A stretch of 64,000 nt of DNA from Pseudoroseicyclus_A sp041714655 (GTDB taxonomy: Bacteria > Pseudomonadota > Alphaproteobacteria > Rhodobacterales > Rhodobacteraceae), in contig NZ_CP168219.1 in assembly GCF_041714655.1 (NCBI RefSeq), forward strand, positions 496,001-560,000. The letters run 5' to 3'. The number at the start of each line of letters is the position of its first letter. Position 1 is the stretch's first letter. The translations under genes and the position numbers were made by a program. The notes under the pieces were generated by a model, which saw nothing but the letters and a program-made list of their open reading frames with translations, made no database searches and had not been told where the DNA came from. Shown piece by piece: positions 8,261 to 17,486 of this stretch.

Positions 8261-8812
8261 ATGGCCGCCACCCCGCCCGCCCGCGATTTCGGCTGGATCG
8301 CCCCGTCCTTCACGCTTCCCGGCACCGACGGCAAGCTCCATGCGATGGAGGGGCTGGCGGGGCCGAAGGGGCTCGTCCTCATGTTCATCTGCAACCATTG
8401 CCCCTATGTGCTCGGCGTCCTCGATCGGCTGAAGAGCGAGGCCGAGGCGCTGCAGCAGATCGGCATCGGCGTGGCCGCGATCTGTGCCAACGATGCCGAG
8501 GCCTATCCGGCCGACAGTTTCGAGAAGATGGTGGAGATGGCGGAGCGGGAGCGCTTCCCCTTCCCCTATCTGCACGATGCCACGCAGGAGGTGGCGCGGG
8601 TCTATGGCGCCGCCTGCACGCCGGATTTCTTCGGCTTCAACGCGGGCCTGGAGCTCCAGTACCGCGGCCGGCTCGACAGCGCCGGCAAGGGGCCGGCGGG
8701 GCCGGAGACCCGGCGTGAGCTCTATGAGGCCATGGTGCAGGTCGCCGAGAGCGGCGAGGGGCCGGCCGAGCAGACCCCCTCGATGGGCTGCTCAATCAAG
8801 TGGAAGGCCTGA
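8261..8812 (+). CDS. Thioredoxin-fold protein of the AhpC/TSA-redoxin group
   Basis: This 183-residue cytoplasmic protein has a thioredoxin fold. The pair ICNHCPYV (Cys44, Cys47) sits at the end of the first core strand, and the cis-Pro region is GAACTPDFFGFN. The family is annotated as thioredoxin family protein or redoxin. The substrate is unknown; reduction of disulfides or peroxides is the likely chemistry. It stands alone, with a hairpin of AGTGGCGC/GGCGCCACT just after its stop (about 8816-8833). No signal peptide is present. Confidence 0.85.
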   Translation: MAATPPARDFGWIAPSFTLPGTDGKLHAMEGLAGPKGLVLMFICNHCPYVLGVLDRLKSEAEALQQIGIGVAAICANDAEAYPADSFEKMVEMAERERFPFPYLHDATQEVARVYGAACTPDFFGFNAGLELQYRGRLDSAGKGPAGPETRRELYEAMVQVAESGEGPAEQTPSMGCSIKWKA

Positions 8813-8991
8813 GCAGTGGCGCTGGGCGCCACTGACGCGCGCTGCGGAAGCCCCGTCGGTTCCGCTCTCTGCCCCGACGCCAAGCGCCGCCGCTGACGAA
8901 TTTTCGCCGCGTCCCCCTTGCCCTCCCCCCCGTCCTCTGACGACATGGCTGCGCCGGAGGGGAGCCGGCGGGGCAAGCGGGAGGAGGACCC

Positions 8992-10740
8992 ATGGCCGAT
9001 ATCGAAACAGACGTGCTCATCATCGGCACGGGCCCGGCGGGCTCGGCCACGGCGGCGCTGCTTTCGTCCTATGGCGTGGAGAACATGGTGGTGAACCGCT
9101 ACCGCTGGCTCGCCAACACGCCCCGCGCCCATATCACCAACCAGCGCGCCATGGAGGTGCTGCGGGACCTCGGGCAGGAGGTCGAGCACGAGGCCTACCT
9201 GCAATGCACCGAGCAGGATCTGCTCGGCAACAATGTCTTCTGCGAGAGCCTGGCCGGCGAGGAACTGGGGCGCATGAAGAGCTGGGGCAACGCGCCGGAG
9301 AGCCGGGCGGAGCACCTGCTCTCCTCCCCCTGCCACATGAACGACCTGCCGCAGACCTATATGGAGCCGCTCCTCTTCAAGACCGCCTGCTCGCGCGGCA
9401 CGCAGGCGCGGATGTCGACGGAATACCTGCGGCACGAGCAGGATGAGGGCGGCGTCACCACCACCTGCCTCGACCGGCTGACGGGCAAGGAATTCACGAT
9501 CCGCTCGAAGTACCTCGTCGGCGCGGATGGCGGCAATTCCCGCGTGGCAGAGACCTGCGGCCTGCCCTTCGAGGGCGAGATGGGCGTCGACGGCTCGATG
9601 AACATCGTCTTCCGGGCGGACCTCTCCAAATATGTCGCCCACCGCCCGAGCGTCCTTTACTGGATCATGCAGCCCGGCGCCGATGTCGGCGGCATCGGCA
9701 TGGGCGTCGTCCGCATGGTCCGGCCGTGGAACGAATGGCTGATCATCTGGGGTTACGACATCAACGAGCCGCCGCCGAAGGTCGACGAGGCCATGGCCAC
9801 CAAGATCGCCCGCCAGCTCGTCGGCGACCCCGAGCTCGAGATCGAGCTCCTCTCCGCCAACACCTGGACGGTGAATGACCGCTACGCGACGAAGATGCGC
9901 GACGGGCGGGTCTTCATCATGGGCGACGCGGCGCACCGGCATCCGCCGTCGAACGGGCTCGGCTCCAACACCTCGATCCAGGACGGGTTCAACCTCGCGT
10001 GGAAGCTGGCGGCGGTGCTGAAGGGCCAGGCCGGCGAGGGGCTGCTGGAGAGCTACGATGCCGAGCGGGCGCCGATCGCCAAGCAGATCGTCACCCGCGC
10101 CAACCAGTCGCGCGGCGAGTTCGGGCCGATCTTCGAGGCGCTGGGCATGGGCGGCGAGGTCACGGCTGACGAGATGGCGGGCAACCTCGATGCGCTGGCG
10201 GCGCCGGATGCCGAGGCCAAGCGCGAGGCGCTCCGACGCGCCATCGCCTTCAAGAAATACGAGTTCGACGCGCATGGCGTCGAGATGAACCAGCGCTACC
10301 GCTCCTCCGCCATCGCCTCGGACGGCACGGAGGAGCCGCCCTTCGAGCGCGACCCCGAGCTCCATTACCAGCCGACCACCTGGCCCGGGGCACGTCTGCC
10401 GCATGTCTGGCTCTTCGATGCGGCCGGGGGCAAGCATTCCACGCTCGACCTCTGCGGCCACGGCACCTTCACGCTGCTGACCGGCCCCGGCGGCGAGGCC
10501 TGGGCGGAGGCGGCGGAGCAGGTGGCGGCCGATTTGGGCCTGCCGCTCAAGGCGCATGTCATCGGCCCGCGGCGCGACTACCTCGACCACAGCGGCGACT
10601 GGGCGCGGGCGCGGGAGGTGAGCGACGCCGGCTGCGTGCTCGTGCGCCCCGACCATCACGTCGCCTGGCGCTCCGCCGGCATGGCGGGCGATCCGGCGGC
10701 GGAGCTGACCAGCGCGCTCAAGAGCGTGCTGGCGCTCTGA
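8992..10740 (+). CDS. FAD-dependent aromatic-ring monooxygenase (TfdB/phenol hydroxylase-like)
   Basis: This 582-residue class A flavoprotein hydroxylase probably uses NAD(P)H and O2 to hydroxylate an aromatic substrate. The N-terminal dinucleotide motif is GTGPAGSAT (residues 12-20). YLVGADGGNSRVAE is the DG motif, and MGDAAHRHPPSNGLGSNTSI is the GD motif. The C-terminal 150 residues form the thioredoxin-like domain of phenol-type hydroxylases. Overall it reads like 2,4-dichlorophenol 6-monooxygenase, but the substrate cannot be deduced. A strong GGGAGGAGGA ribosome site precedes ATG 8992. Its stop overlaps the start of the PPC-domain gene, so the two are coupled. Confidence 0.85.
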   Translation: MADIETDVLIIGTGPAGSATAALLSSYGVENMVVNRYRWLANTPRAHITNQRAMEVLRDLGQEVEHEAYLQCTEQDLLGNNVFCESLAGEELGRMKSWGNAPESRAEHLLSSPCHMNDLPQTYMEPLLFKTACSRGTQARMSTEYLRHEQDEGGVTTTCLDRLTGKEFTIRSKYLVGADGGNSRVAETCGLPFEGEMGVDGSMNIVFRADLSKYVAHRPSVLYWIMQPGADVGGIGMGVVRMVRPWNEWLIIWGYDINEPPPKVDEAMATKIARQLVGDPELEIELLSANTWTVNDRYATKMRDGRVFIMGDAAHRHPPSNGLGSNTSIQDGFNLAWKLAAVLKGQAGEGLLESYDAERAPIAKQIVTRANQSRGEFGPIFEALGMGGEVTADEMAGNLDALAAPDAEAKREALRRAIAFKKYEFDAHGVEMNQRYRSSAIASDGTEEPPFERDPELHYQPTTWPGARLPHVWLFDAAGGKHSTLDLCGHGTFTLLTGPGGEAWAEAAEQVAADLGLPLKAHVIGPRRDYLDHSGDWARAREVSDAGCVLVRPDHHVAWRSAGMAGDPAAELTSALKSVLAL

Positions 10741-11150
10741 TGGAGTGGACGGGGGCGGAGACGCGGCTGATCGCGCTTCGCCTCTCGCCCGGCGAGGACC
10801 TCCGCGCCGGGATCGAGGCCGCCTTCGCCGCGAGCGGCGCCACGGCGGGCTTCCTCGCCGCCTGCGTCGGCAGCCTCGCGGAGGTTGCCATCCGGCCGGC
10901 GGGGGAGGACGCGCCTCTGACCCTCGCCGAGCCCCTCGAGATCGTCTCGCTCTCTGGCACGCTGTCACCTGACGGGGTGCATCTGCATATCGCCGTCGCC
11001 GGGGCGGACGGGCGGATGACCGGCGGGCATCTCCTGCCGGGAGCCCTTGTCCGCACCACGGCAGAGCTCGTGCTCGCGGTCACGGAGGCCGCGCTTTTCC
11101 GCCGCGCGACCGACCCCGCGACCGGCTGGAAGGAGCTGGACCTCGGCTGA
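10740..11150 (+). CDS. PPC/DUF296 domain protein
   Basis: This 136-residue single-domain protein belongs to the plant and prokaryote conserved (PCC/DUF296) family. Diagnostic stretches are SPGEDLRAGIEAAFAASG, a glycine-containing FLAACVGSL, and DGVHLHIAVAGADGRMTGGH, which carries the conserved histidines. Such domains form trimers; in plants they accompany AT-hook motifs, but none is present here. Its ATG overlaps the TGA of the flavin monooxygenase (TGATG). This suggests a shared role or simple coupling; the bacterial function is unknown. Confidence 0.85.
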   Translation: MEWTGAETRLIALRLSPGEDLRAGIEAAFAASGATAGFLAACVGSLAEVAIRPAGEDAPLTLAEPLEIVSLSGTLSPDGVHLHIAVAGADGRMTGGHLLPGALVRTTAELVLAVTEAALFRRATDPATGWKELDLG

Positions 11151-11422
11151 CGCTGCGCCGCGGCGCTTGACAGACGGCCCCTTATGCCCCACTTGCCCCA
11201 TGAAGTGCTGCGCTCTTGCGCCGCCCTGCCGCGCCGATGTCGGCCATCCCTGCGCGGCGGCCCTATGATTTCCCCAACACACTCCGGGGTCAGGCGATAT
11301 GGCCGAACGGCTGGGGCACGTCCCTGCCCGCCTCGCGTGACCTCTCCCTCCGGCCGCAAACCCTGCGGCACCACACCGGCTGCCCGGGTTCTGCCCGGCT
11401 GGCCCCCGCAAGGATTTGCCAC

Positions 11423-12688
11423 GTGAATTATTTCGAAATGCTCGGCCTCGACCCCCGCCTCGCCAAGACGCTCGACGAGGCCGGCTTCAAGGACCCGACC
11501 CCGATCCAGAGCAAGGCCATCCCGCTGGCGCTCGAGGGTCATGACATCCTCGGCCTCGCCCAGACGGGGACCGGCAAGACGCTGGCCTTCGGCCTGCCGC
11601 TCATTGACCTCCTCGCCGCCTCCGCCGGCAAGCCGCTGCCGAAGACCGCCCGCGCGCTGGTGCTGGCGCCGACCCGCGAGCTCGTCGGCCAGATCGCCGA
11701 CAACCTCGCGCCGCTTCTGAAGGGCCAGCGCCTGAAGATCGCCAAGGTGGTGGGCGGCCAGTCCATCGGCAAGCAGATCAACCTGCTCGCCCGCGGCAAT
11801 GACATCGTCATCGCGACGCCGGGCCGGCTCATCGACCTGATGGACCGCCGCGCCATCGACCTGTCCGAAGTGCGGCACCTGGTGCTCGACGAGGCCGACC
11901 AGATGCTCGACCTCGGCTTCATCCACGCGCTTCGCCGGATCGCCGGCGCGCTCGGCACGCCGCGGCAGACGATGCTCTTCTCGGCCACCATGCCGAAGCA
12001 GATCGAAGAGCTGAGCCAGGCCTATCTGACCAACCCCAAGCGGGTGCAGGTCTCGCCGCCCGGCAAGGCGGCGGACAAGATCACGCAGTCGGTCCACTTC
12101 GTCGAGAAGCCGGCGAAGCCCGCGAAGCTCCGCGAGGTGCTGCAGGCCGACCCCGGCGCGCTGACGCTGGTCTTCGCGCGGACGAAGCACGGGGCGGAGA
12201 AGCTGATGCGGGGCCTCGTCTCCGACGGGTTCAACGCCACCTCGATCCACGGCAACAAGAGCCAGGGCCAGCGCGACCGGGCCATCCGGGCCTTCCGCGA
12301 CGGCGAGATCAACGTGCTGGTGGCGACGGATGTCGCCGCGCGCGGCATCGACATCCCGGGCGTCTCCTATGTGGTCAACTACGACCTGCCGGAAGTGCCG
12401 GAGAACTACGTCCACCGCATCGGCCGCACGGCCCGCGCCGGGCGCGAGGGCGAGGCGATCGCCTTCTGTTCGGGCGAGGAGGTCGACCTCCTCCGCGGCA
12501 TCCAGAAGCTGATGAAGATCGAGCTGCCGGTGGCGAGCGGCACCCCGCCGCGGGCCATCGCGCCGCCGGAGGCCAACGGCTCCGGCCCCCGCCGCGCCGG
12601 GGCGCAGCCCGCGGCCCATGCCAAGGGCAAGGGCAAGCCCCAGCGCCGCCGTCGCGGGCCGCCGCGCCGCCAGAGCGCTGCCGCCTGA
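11423..12688 (+). CDS. DEAD-box ATP-dependent RNA helicase (RhlE-like)
   Basis: This 421-residue RNA helicase probably remodels rRNA or mRNA. All core motifs are present: PTPIQ (Q), AQTGTGKT (I), PTRELV (Ia), TPGRL (Ib), VLDEADQMLD (II), SATMP (III), ATDVAARGIDIPG (V) and HRIGRTARAGREG (VI). A basic C-terminal tail rich in Lys/Arg (KGKGKPQRRRRG) likely binds RNA. GTG 11423 is preferred because GCAAGGA lies eight bases upstream and the encoded VNYFEMLGLD matches family N-termini. The open frame extends upstream without a family-like sequence. The 272-base leader after the PPC gene contains no other recognisable element. Confidence 0.92.
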   Translation: MNYFEMLGLDPRLAKTLDEAGFKDPTPIQSKAIPLALEGHDILGLAQTGTGKTLAFGLPLIDLLAASAGKPLPKTARALVLAPTRELVGQIADNLAPLLKGQRLKIAKVVGGQSIGKQINLLARGNDIVIATPGRLIDLMDRRAIDLSEVRHLVLDEADQMLDLGFIHALRRIAGALGTPRQTMLFSATMPKQIEELSQAYLTNPKRVQVSPPGKAADKITQSVHFVEKPAKPAKLREVLQADPGALTLVFARTKHGAEKLMRGLVSDGFNATSIHGNKSQGQRDRAIRAFRDGEINVLVATDVAARGIDIPGVSYVVNYDLPEVPENYVHRIGRTARAGREGEAIAFCSGEEVDLLRGIQKLMKIELPVASGTPPRAIAPPEANGSGPRRAGAQPAAHAKGKGKPQRRRRGPPRRQSAAA

Positions 12689-12695
12689 GGGGGGC

Positions 12696-12720
12696 GAAAA
12701 TTCTTCTGCGAAGAATTTTC
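12696..12720 (+). terminator. Terminator hairpin after the DEAD-box gene
   Basis: Arms GAAAATTCTT and AAGAATTTTC flank the loop CTGCG, eight bases after the helicase stop. The TTCTGCGAA core recurs in the hairpin at 28481-28503. Confidence 0.65.
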
Positions 12721-12762
12721 GGGCTCCAGAGGCAAGCGGGGCTCCTGGATGAGAGGTTGACC

Positions 12763-12825
12763 GGGGGGCTGTCTGCCCCCCGTCGCCTTTGGCGACGCCC
12801 CCCGAGGATGCCCGGGAGCAAAGAC
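12763..12825 (+). repeat. Terminator-like intergenic repeat (CTGTCTG type), copy 1
   Basis: The unit is a hairpin GGGGGGCTGTCTGCCCCCC, then a second hairpin GTCGCC/GGCGAC, then CCCCCGAGGAT and GGGAGCAAAGAC. Near-identical units occur at 24520-24592 and, inverted, at 52643-52706. Reduced versions lie near 56320 and 61534. Such repeats are common between genes of Rhodobacteraceae. Confidence 0.75.
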
Positions 12826-12899
12826 ATGCAAGGGAACGGAATCTAAAGGGGCTGCCGGTTAGCTGCCGCGGAACGTCTGCGGTGGTGAGGGGGTCCCCG

Positions 12900-13676
12900 A
12901 TGATCCAGAAGGGTCCCGCGGTGCTTCTGGCGCTGCTGGCTGCAAGCTGGGCGCCTGAGGCGCCGGCCTATTCTCTTTTGACCGGCGGCGGGCTCGCCGG
13001 GGCGCGGGCGCCGCTCGTGGGCACGCCGCAGCCGGTTATGGCCAGCGCCGAGGTGCCGGTGACCGCGGCGGCGGAGGTCGCGCGGGGGCGGGCGCAGAGC
13101 CTTTTCATCGACAGGGACGAGGGGAGCTTCTTCGCGCCCCATGCGCCCCGGGTGCCCGTGTCGGCGCCGCCGGGCCTTTCGGCGCCGCGCGGCGGCGATG
13201 TGCAGGCGGCGCTCCTGCGGCAGCTCATCGCGCGGGCGGAGGCCGGGCCGGCCGGCTATGACGCCGTGCAGCACGGCGCCAGGGTGCGCCCCGCGCGGGC
13301 GCCGACCGCCATGACATTAGGCGAGATCTTCGCCTGGATCGAGGCGACGCCGGGCCAGCCCCATGCCATCGGCCGCTACCAGTTCATCCCGGCCACGCTC
13401 TCGCGCCTCGCCGGGATGGCAGGCGCCGGTCCGGGCGCCGCCTTCTCGCCGGAGCTGCAGGACCGGCTGGCGGACATCCTGCTGGCCGAGGCCGGGCTCG
13501 GCGCCTACCGCGCCGGCGAGATCACCCGGCATCAGTTCATGAACAACCTCGCCCGCATCTGGGCGGGGCTGCCCAATTCCTCCGGCCGGTCGCATTACGA
13601 CGGCTATGCCGGCAATGCCGCCACGATGAGCTGGGCGGCCTTCGATCAGGCGATGGTGGCGATCTTCGAGAGCTGA
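12900..13676 (+). CDS. Exported lambda-lysozyme-like (GH104-like) protein
   Basis: This 258-residue protein has an N-terminal signal peptide ending near PEAPAYS, a roughly 110-residue variable region, and a C-terminal lysozyme-like domain (from about residue 140). GEIFAWIEATPG carries a candidate catalytic Glu, and AIGRYQFIPATLSRLAG, FSPELQDRLADILL and LARIWAGLPN resemble the phage lambda R transglycosylase fold. The likely role is peptidoglycan cleavage, but it stands outside any prophage. ATG 12900 gives the complete signal peptide; the upstream open frame runs through repeat sequence. It converges on nrdJ with four bases between the stops. Confidence 0.7.
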   Translation: MIQKGPAVLLALLAASWAPEAPAYSLLTGGGLAGARAPLVGTPQPVMASAEVPVTAAAEVARGRAQSLFIDRDEGSFFAPHAPRVPVSAPPGLSAPRGGDVQAALLRQLIARAEAGPAGYDAVQHGARVRPARAPTAMTLGEIFAWIEATPGQPHAIGRYQFIPATLSRLAGMAGAGPGAAFSPELQDRLADILLAEAGLGAYRAGEITRHQFMNNLARIWAGLPNSSGRSHYDGYAGNAATMSWAAFDQAMVAIFES

Positions 13677-13680
13677 CCCC

Positions 13681-15930
13681 TCACCCGCATTTGCTGAACC
13701 CGCAATTGGCGCAGGTCATGCAGCCCTCGACCATGTGCAGATCGTAGGAGCCGCAGGAGGGGCAGGCCTTGCCGGGGCGGCGGCCGAGGATTTCGGCCTG
13801 GGGGTCGCTCTTCAGCCCCGCCCCCTCGGCGGCGAGGAAGCCGATGGCGACCATGTGCTCCTCGATCACCCCGCCGATGGCGGCAAGGATCGAGGGGATG
13901 TACTTGCCCTGCATCCAGGCGCCGCCGCGCGGGTCGAAGACGGCCTTCAGCTCCTCGACCACGAAGCTCACATCGCCCCCGCGGCGGAAGACGGCGGAGA
14001 TCATCCGCGTCAGCGCGACAGTCCAGGCGAAATGCTCCATGTTCTTGGAATTGATGAAGATCTCGAAGGGCCGCCGGTGCCCGCCCGTGATCACGTCGTT
14101 GATCGTGATGTAGATCGCATGCTCGCTCTCGGGCCATTTGAGCTTGTAGGTCGCGCCCTCCAGCGTGTTCGGCCGCTCCAGCGGCTCGGAGAGGTAGACG
14201 ACCTCGCCCTCGCTCTGCAGGACGGGCGGCGGGGCCTCTTCGGCGACGGCCAGCACGGAGCCGGTCACGTCGTTCGGCCGGTAGGTGGTGCAGCCCTTGC
14301 AGCCCGTCTCGTAGGCCTGGGCATAGACCTCCTTGAACGCCTCGAAGGAGATGTCCTTCGGGACGTTGATGGTCTTCGAGATCGAACTGTCGACCCATTC
14401 CTGCGCCGCCGCCTGCATCCGCACATGGGCGGAGGGCGCGAGGCTCTGGGCGTCGACGAAGGCGGGGGGCAGGCCCTTGCGGCCCTGGTCCCGCCAGATT
14501 TGCAGGGCGTAGTCGACGACCTCCTCCTCCGTCCGGCTGCCGTCCTTCTGGAGGACCTTGCGCGTATAGGCGGCGGCGAAGACCGGCTCGATGCCGGAGG
14601 AGACGTTGCCCGCATAGAGCGAGATCGTCCCCGTCGGCGCGACGGAGGTGAGAAGCGCGTTGCGGATGCCGTGCTCGCGGATCGCGTCGCGCACGTCCTC
14701 ATCCATCTTCGCCATGGTGCCGGAGGCGAGGAAGGGCTCCGCCTCGAAGAGCGGGAAGGGGCCCTTCTCCTTGGCGATCTCGACGGAGGCGAGATAGGCC
14801 GCGCGGGCGATGGCCTTCATCCAGGCGCGGGTCTGGTCGGCGGCTTCGTCCGTCCCGTATTCCAGCCCCAGCATGACGAGCGCATCGGCGAGCCCGGTGA
14901 CGCCGAGCCCGATCCGCCGCTTGGCCTGCGCCTCGGCCCGCTGCTCGGGCAGCGGGAATCGCGAGGCGTCGACCGTGTTGTCCATCATGCGGATGGCGTC
15001 GGCGGTCAGCTCGGCCAGCTCGGCCGCGTCGATATGGGGCGCATCGCCATAGGGGTCGCGCACCAGCCGGGCGAGGTTGATCGAGCCGAGTAGGCAGGCG
15101 CCATAGGGCGGCAGCGGCTGCTCGCCACAGGGGTTGGTGGCCGCGATGGTCTCGGCATAGGCGAGGTTGTTCATCGCGTTGATGCGGTCGATGAAAATGA
15201 CGCCCGGCTCGGCGTAGTCGTAGGTCGCCTTCATGATGCGGTTCCACAGGTCCCGCGCCGGCAGGGTCTTGTAGACACGTCCGCCGAAGACGAGCTCCCA
15301 CGGGCCGTCGGCCTTCACCGCCTCCATGAAGGCATCGGTCACCAGCACCGAGAGGTTGAACATGCGCAGACGCGCCGCGTCGCCCTTGGCCTCGATGAAG
15401 GCCTCGACGTCCGGGTGGTCGCATCTGAGCGTCGCCATCATCGCGCCCCGGCGAGAGCCGGCGGACATGATGGTGCGGCACATCGCGTCCCAGACATCCA
15501 TGAAGGAGAGGGGGCCGGAGGCATCCGCCGCCACCCCCGCCACCGGCGCACCCTTGGGGCGGATGGTGGAGAAGTCGTAGCCGATGCCGCCGCCCTGCTG
15601 CATGGTCAGCGCCGCTTCCTTCAGTGCCTCGAAGATGCCGCCCATGGAATCGGGGATCGTGCCCATGACGAAGCAGTTGAAGAGCGTGACGTTGCGGTCC
15701 GTCCCGGCGCCGGCGGTGATCCTTCCGGCGGGGAGGAAGCGGAAGTCGGTGAGCGCCTCGGTGAACCGCGCCTCCCACCGGGCCGGCTCGGCCTCGACGG
15801 CGGCGAGCGCCTTGCCGATCCGTGCCCATGTGGCCTCGACGGAGGCATCGACCGGCGTGCCGTCGGCCTCCTTCAGGCGGTATTTCATGTCCCAGATCGC
15901 TTCGGCGATGGGCGCGTGGAAACGGCTCAT
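13681..15930 (-). CDS. nrdJ: Adenosylcobalamin-dependent (class II) ribonucleotide reductase
   Basis: This 749-residue B12-dependent reductase makes deoxyribonucleotides from ribonucleotides without oxygen. The substrate-site Cys is in LFNCFVMGTIPDS. NPCGEQPLPPYGACLLGSIN carries the radical Cys and catalytic Glu. SVAPTGTISLYAGNVSSGIE is the phosphate-binding region. The C-terminus ends with a four-cysteine CPSCGSYD/CANCGFSKC cluster, typical of NrdJ and possibly a re-reduction or zinc site. GGAGG lies eight bases before ATG 15930. It is divergent from the DUF1489 gene across 88 bases. I see no cobalamin riboswitch in that gap. Confidence 0.96.
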   Translation of the reverse strand: MSRFHAPIAEAIWDMKYRLKEADGTPVDASVEATWARIGKALAAVEAEPARWEARFTEALTDFRFLPAGRITAGAGTDRNVTLFNCFVMGTIPDSMGGIFEALKEAALTMQQGGGIGYDFSTIRPKGAPVAGVAADASGPLSFMDVWDAMCRTIMSAGSRRGAMMATLRCDHPDVEAFIEAKGDAARLRMFNLSVLVTDAFMEAVKADGPWELVFGGRVYKTLPARDLWNRIMKATYDYAEPGVIFIDRINAMNNLAYAETIAATNPCGEQPLPPYGACLLGSINLARLVRDPYGDAPHIDAAELAELTADAIRMMDNTVDASRFPLPEQRAEAQAKRRIGLGVTGLADALVMLGLEYGTDEAADQTRAWMKAIARAAYLASVEIAKEKGPFPLFEAEPFLASGTMAKMDEDVRDAIREHGIRNALLTSVAPTGTISLYAGNVSSGIEPVFAAAYTRKVLQKDGSRTEEEVVDYALQIWRDQGRKGLPPAFVDAQSLAPSAHVRMQAAAQEWVDSSISKTINVPKDISFEAFKEVYAQAYETGCKGCTTYRPNDVTGSVLAVAEEAPPPVLQSEGEVVYLSEPLERPNTLEGATYKLKWPESEHAIYITINDVITGGHRRPFEIFINSKNMEHFAWTVALTRMISAVFRRGGDVSFVVEELKAVFDPRGGAWMQGKYIPSILAAIGGVIEEHMVAIGFLAAEGAGLKSDPQAEILGRRPGKACPSCGSYDLHMVEGCMTCANCGFSKCG

Positions 15931-16018
15931 GGACGGAACCTCCGGCTGACGTATCTGGATGGGTGGAAGAATCGCGCGAGGCTTCCTACTCTACCATATG
16001 TGGGGGTGAAGCAAGAAC

Positions 16019-16459
16019 ATGTCTACCAGCGGTCCTGAGCTGCATCTGCTCAAGCTCTCGGTCGGGACGGAGGACGTCACCGACCTCGCCACCTGGCAGA
16101 AGCTCCATCGTGCCCGGGGGGACGATGGCCTGCCGCGCCATGTCACCCGCATGTGGCCGAAACGCGAGGCCGAGCTGCTCGCCGGCGGCTCGATCTACTG
16201 GGTCATCAAGGGGTTGATCCAGGTGCGCCAGCGCGTGGTGCGGCTGGACGAGGTGGTGCGGGAAGACGGCATCCGCCGCTGCGCCATCGTGCTCGACCCC
16301 GAGCTGCACCGGACGGCGGCGGTGCCGAAGAAGCCCTTCCAGGGCTGGCGCTACCTCAAGCCGTCGGATGCCCCGCCCGACCTGCCGCCCCACCGGGCGC
16401 AGGAGGAGGCGCTGCCGCCTGGCCTCTCCAAGGCGCTGGCCGATCTCGGCGTGATCTGA
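16019..16459 (+). CDS. DUF1489 family protein
   Basis: This 146-residue cytoplasmic protein matches the alphaproteobacterial DUF1489 family in length and in its segments LHLLKLSVGTEDVTDLATWQ, HVTRMWPKR, YWVIKG and KPFQGWRYL. No function is established. The family is basic and tryptophan-rich, without membrane segments. It is divergent from nrdJ and convergent with galE; the palindrome GAGGGGCGGCGCCCCTC sits between the two stops. Confidence 0.88.
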   Translation: MSTSGPELHLLKLSVGTEDVTDLATWQKLHRARGDDGLPRHVTRMWPKREAELLAGGSIYWVIKGLIQVRQRVVRLDEVVREDGIRRCAIVLDPELHRTAAVPKKPFQGWRYLKPSDAPPDLPPHRAQEEALPPGLSKALADLGVI

Positions 16460-16472
16460 GGGGCGGCGCCCC

Positions 16473-17486
16473 TCAGCCCCGGTAGCCCCTGGGGTTGGCG
16501 CTCTGCCAGGCCCAGATGCTCTTCGCCATGTCCTCGATCCCGTGGGCCGCCTCCCATCCCAGCCGCTCGCGGGCGCGGGAGGGGTCGGCGACGGAGGTGG
16601 CGATGTCGCCGGCGCGCCGGGGTGCGATCTCGTAGGGCAGCTCGCGGCCCACGACCTTGCTGAAGGCGGCGTGCATCTCCTTCACGGAATAGCCGCGCCC
16701 GGTGCCGACGTTGATAGGCTCGGCGCCCTCCAGCGCCGCCACCCGCCCCAGCGCCGCGACATGGGCGCGGGCGAGATCCACCACATGGATGTAGTCGCGC
16801 ACGCCGGTGCCATCAGGCGTGTCGTAATCGTCGCCGAAGATCGACAGACGCTCCCGCTCGCCCGAGGCGACCTGGGCGAGGAAGGGCATGAGATTGCTCG
16901 GGATCCCCGCCGGATCCTCGCCGATCCGCCCCGAGGCATGGGCGCCGACCGGGTTGAAATAGCGCAGGAGCACCGCGCCCCGCCCGGGCGCGGCCCCCGC
17001 CCAGTCGGAGAGCACCCGCTCCGCCATCGCCTTCGTCTGCCCGTAGACGTTGATGGGCTTCAGAGGATGCGCCTCGTCGAAGGGCAGATACTCCGGGTCG
17101 CCATAGACCGTGGCGGAGGAGGAGAAGATGACCCGCCCGCAGCCCGCCGCCTCCATCGCCCGGATGAGGCTGAGCGTGCCGCCGACGTTGACCTCGTAGT
17201 AATCGACCGGCCGCTCGGCGCTCTCGCCCACGGCCTTGAGGCCGGCGAAATGGATCACCGCCTCGGGGCGGAACTCCTCCGCGATGCCCGTCAGCCGCGC
17301 GGTGTCGCGGATGTCGGCCTCGTGGGCGTCGAGCGGAGCATTGGTCAGCTCGCGGACCCGGGCGAGCGCTTCGGGCGAGCTGGTCGCGAAACTGTCGACC
17401 ACGCAGCAATGGTGCCCCTGGCCGAGGAGCTCGACCAGCGTGTGGCTGCCGATGAACCCGGCGCCGCCGGTGACCAGAACGCGCAT
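16473..17486 (-). CDS. galE: UDP-glucose 4-epimerase
   Basis: This 337-residue NAD-dependent extended SDR interconverts UDP-glucose and UDP-galactose. The N-terminal motif is GGAGFIGSH. FSSSATVYG carries the catalytic Ser, and NVYGQTKAM the YxxxK Tyr and Lys. DYIHVVDLARAHVAAL and NVGTGRGYSV are GalE signatures. ATG 17486 starts directly with MRVLVTGG, so earlier in-frame codons are unlikely. It stands alone, so whether it serves galactose use or envelope polysaccharide synthesis is not visible here. Confidence 0.94.
   Translation of the reverse strand: MRVLVTGGAGFIGSHTLVELLGQGHHCCVVDSFATSSPEALARVRELTNAPLDAHEADIRDTARLTGIAEEFRPEAVIHFAGLKAVGESAERPVDYYEVNVGGTLSLIRAMEAAGCGRVIFSSSATVYGDPEYLPFDEAHPLKPINVYGQTKAMAERVLSDWAGAAPGRGAVLLRYFNPVGAHASGRIGEDPAGIPSNLMPFLAQVASGERERLSIFGDDYDTPDGTGVRDYIHVVDLARAHVAALGRVAALEGAEPINVGTGRGYSVKEMHAAFSKVVGRELPYEIAPRRAGDIATSVADPSRARERLGWEAAHGIEDMAKSIWAWQSANPRGYRG

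Noticed and set aside
15931..16018. A possible NrdR box or cobalamin riboswitch in the gap upstream of nrdJ.
   Set aside because: CCACATATGGTAG only loosely resembles an NrdR site, and the 88-base gap is too short for a cobalamin riboswitch and lacks its B12-box.
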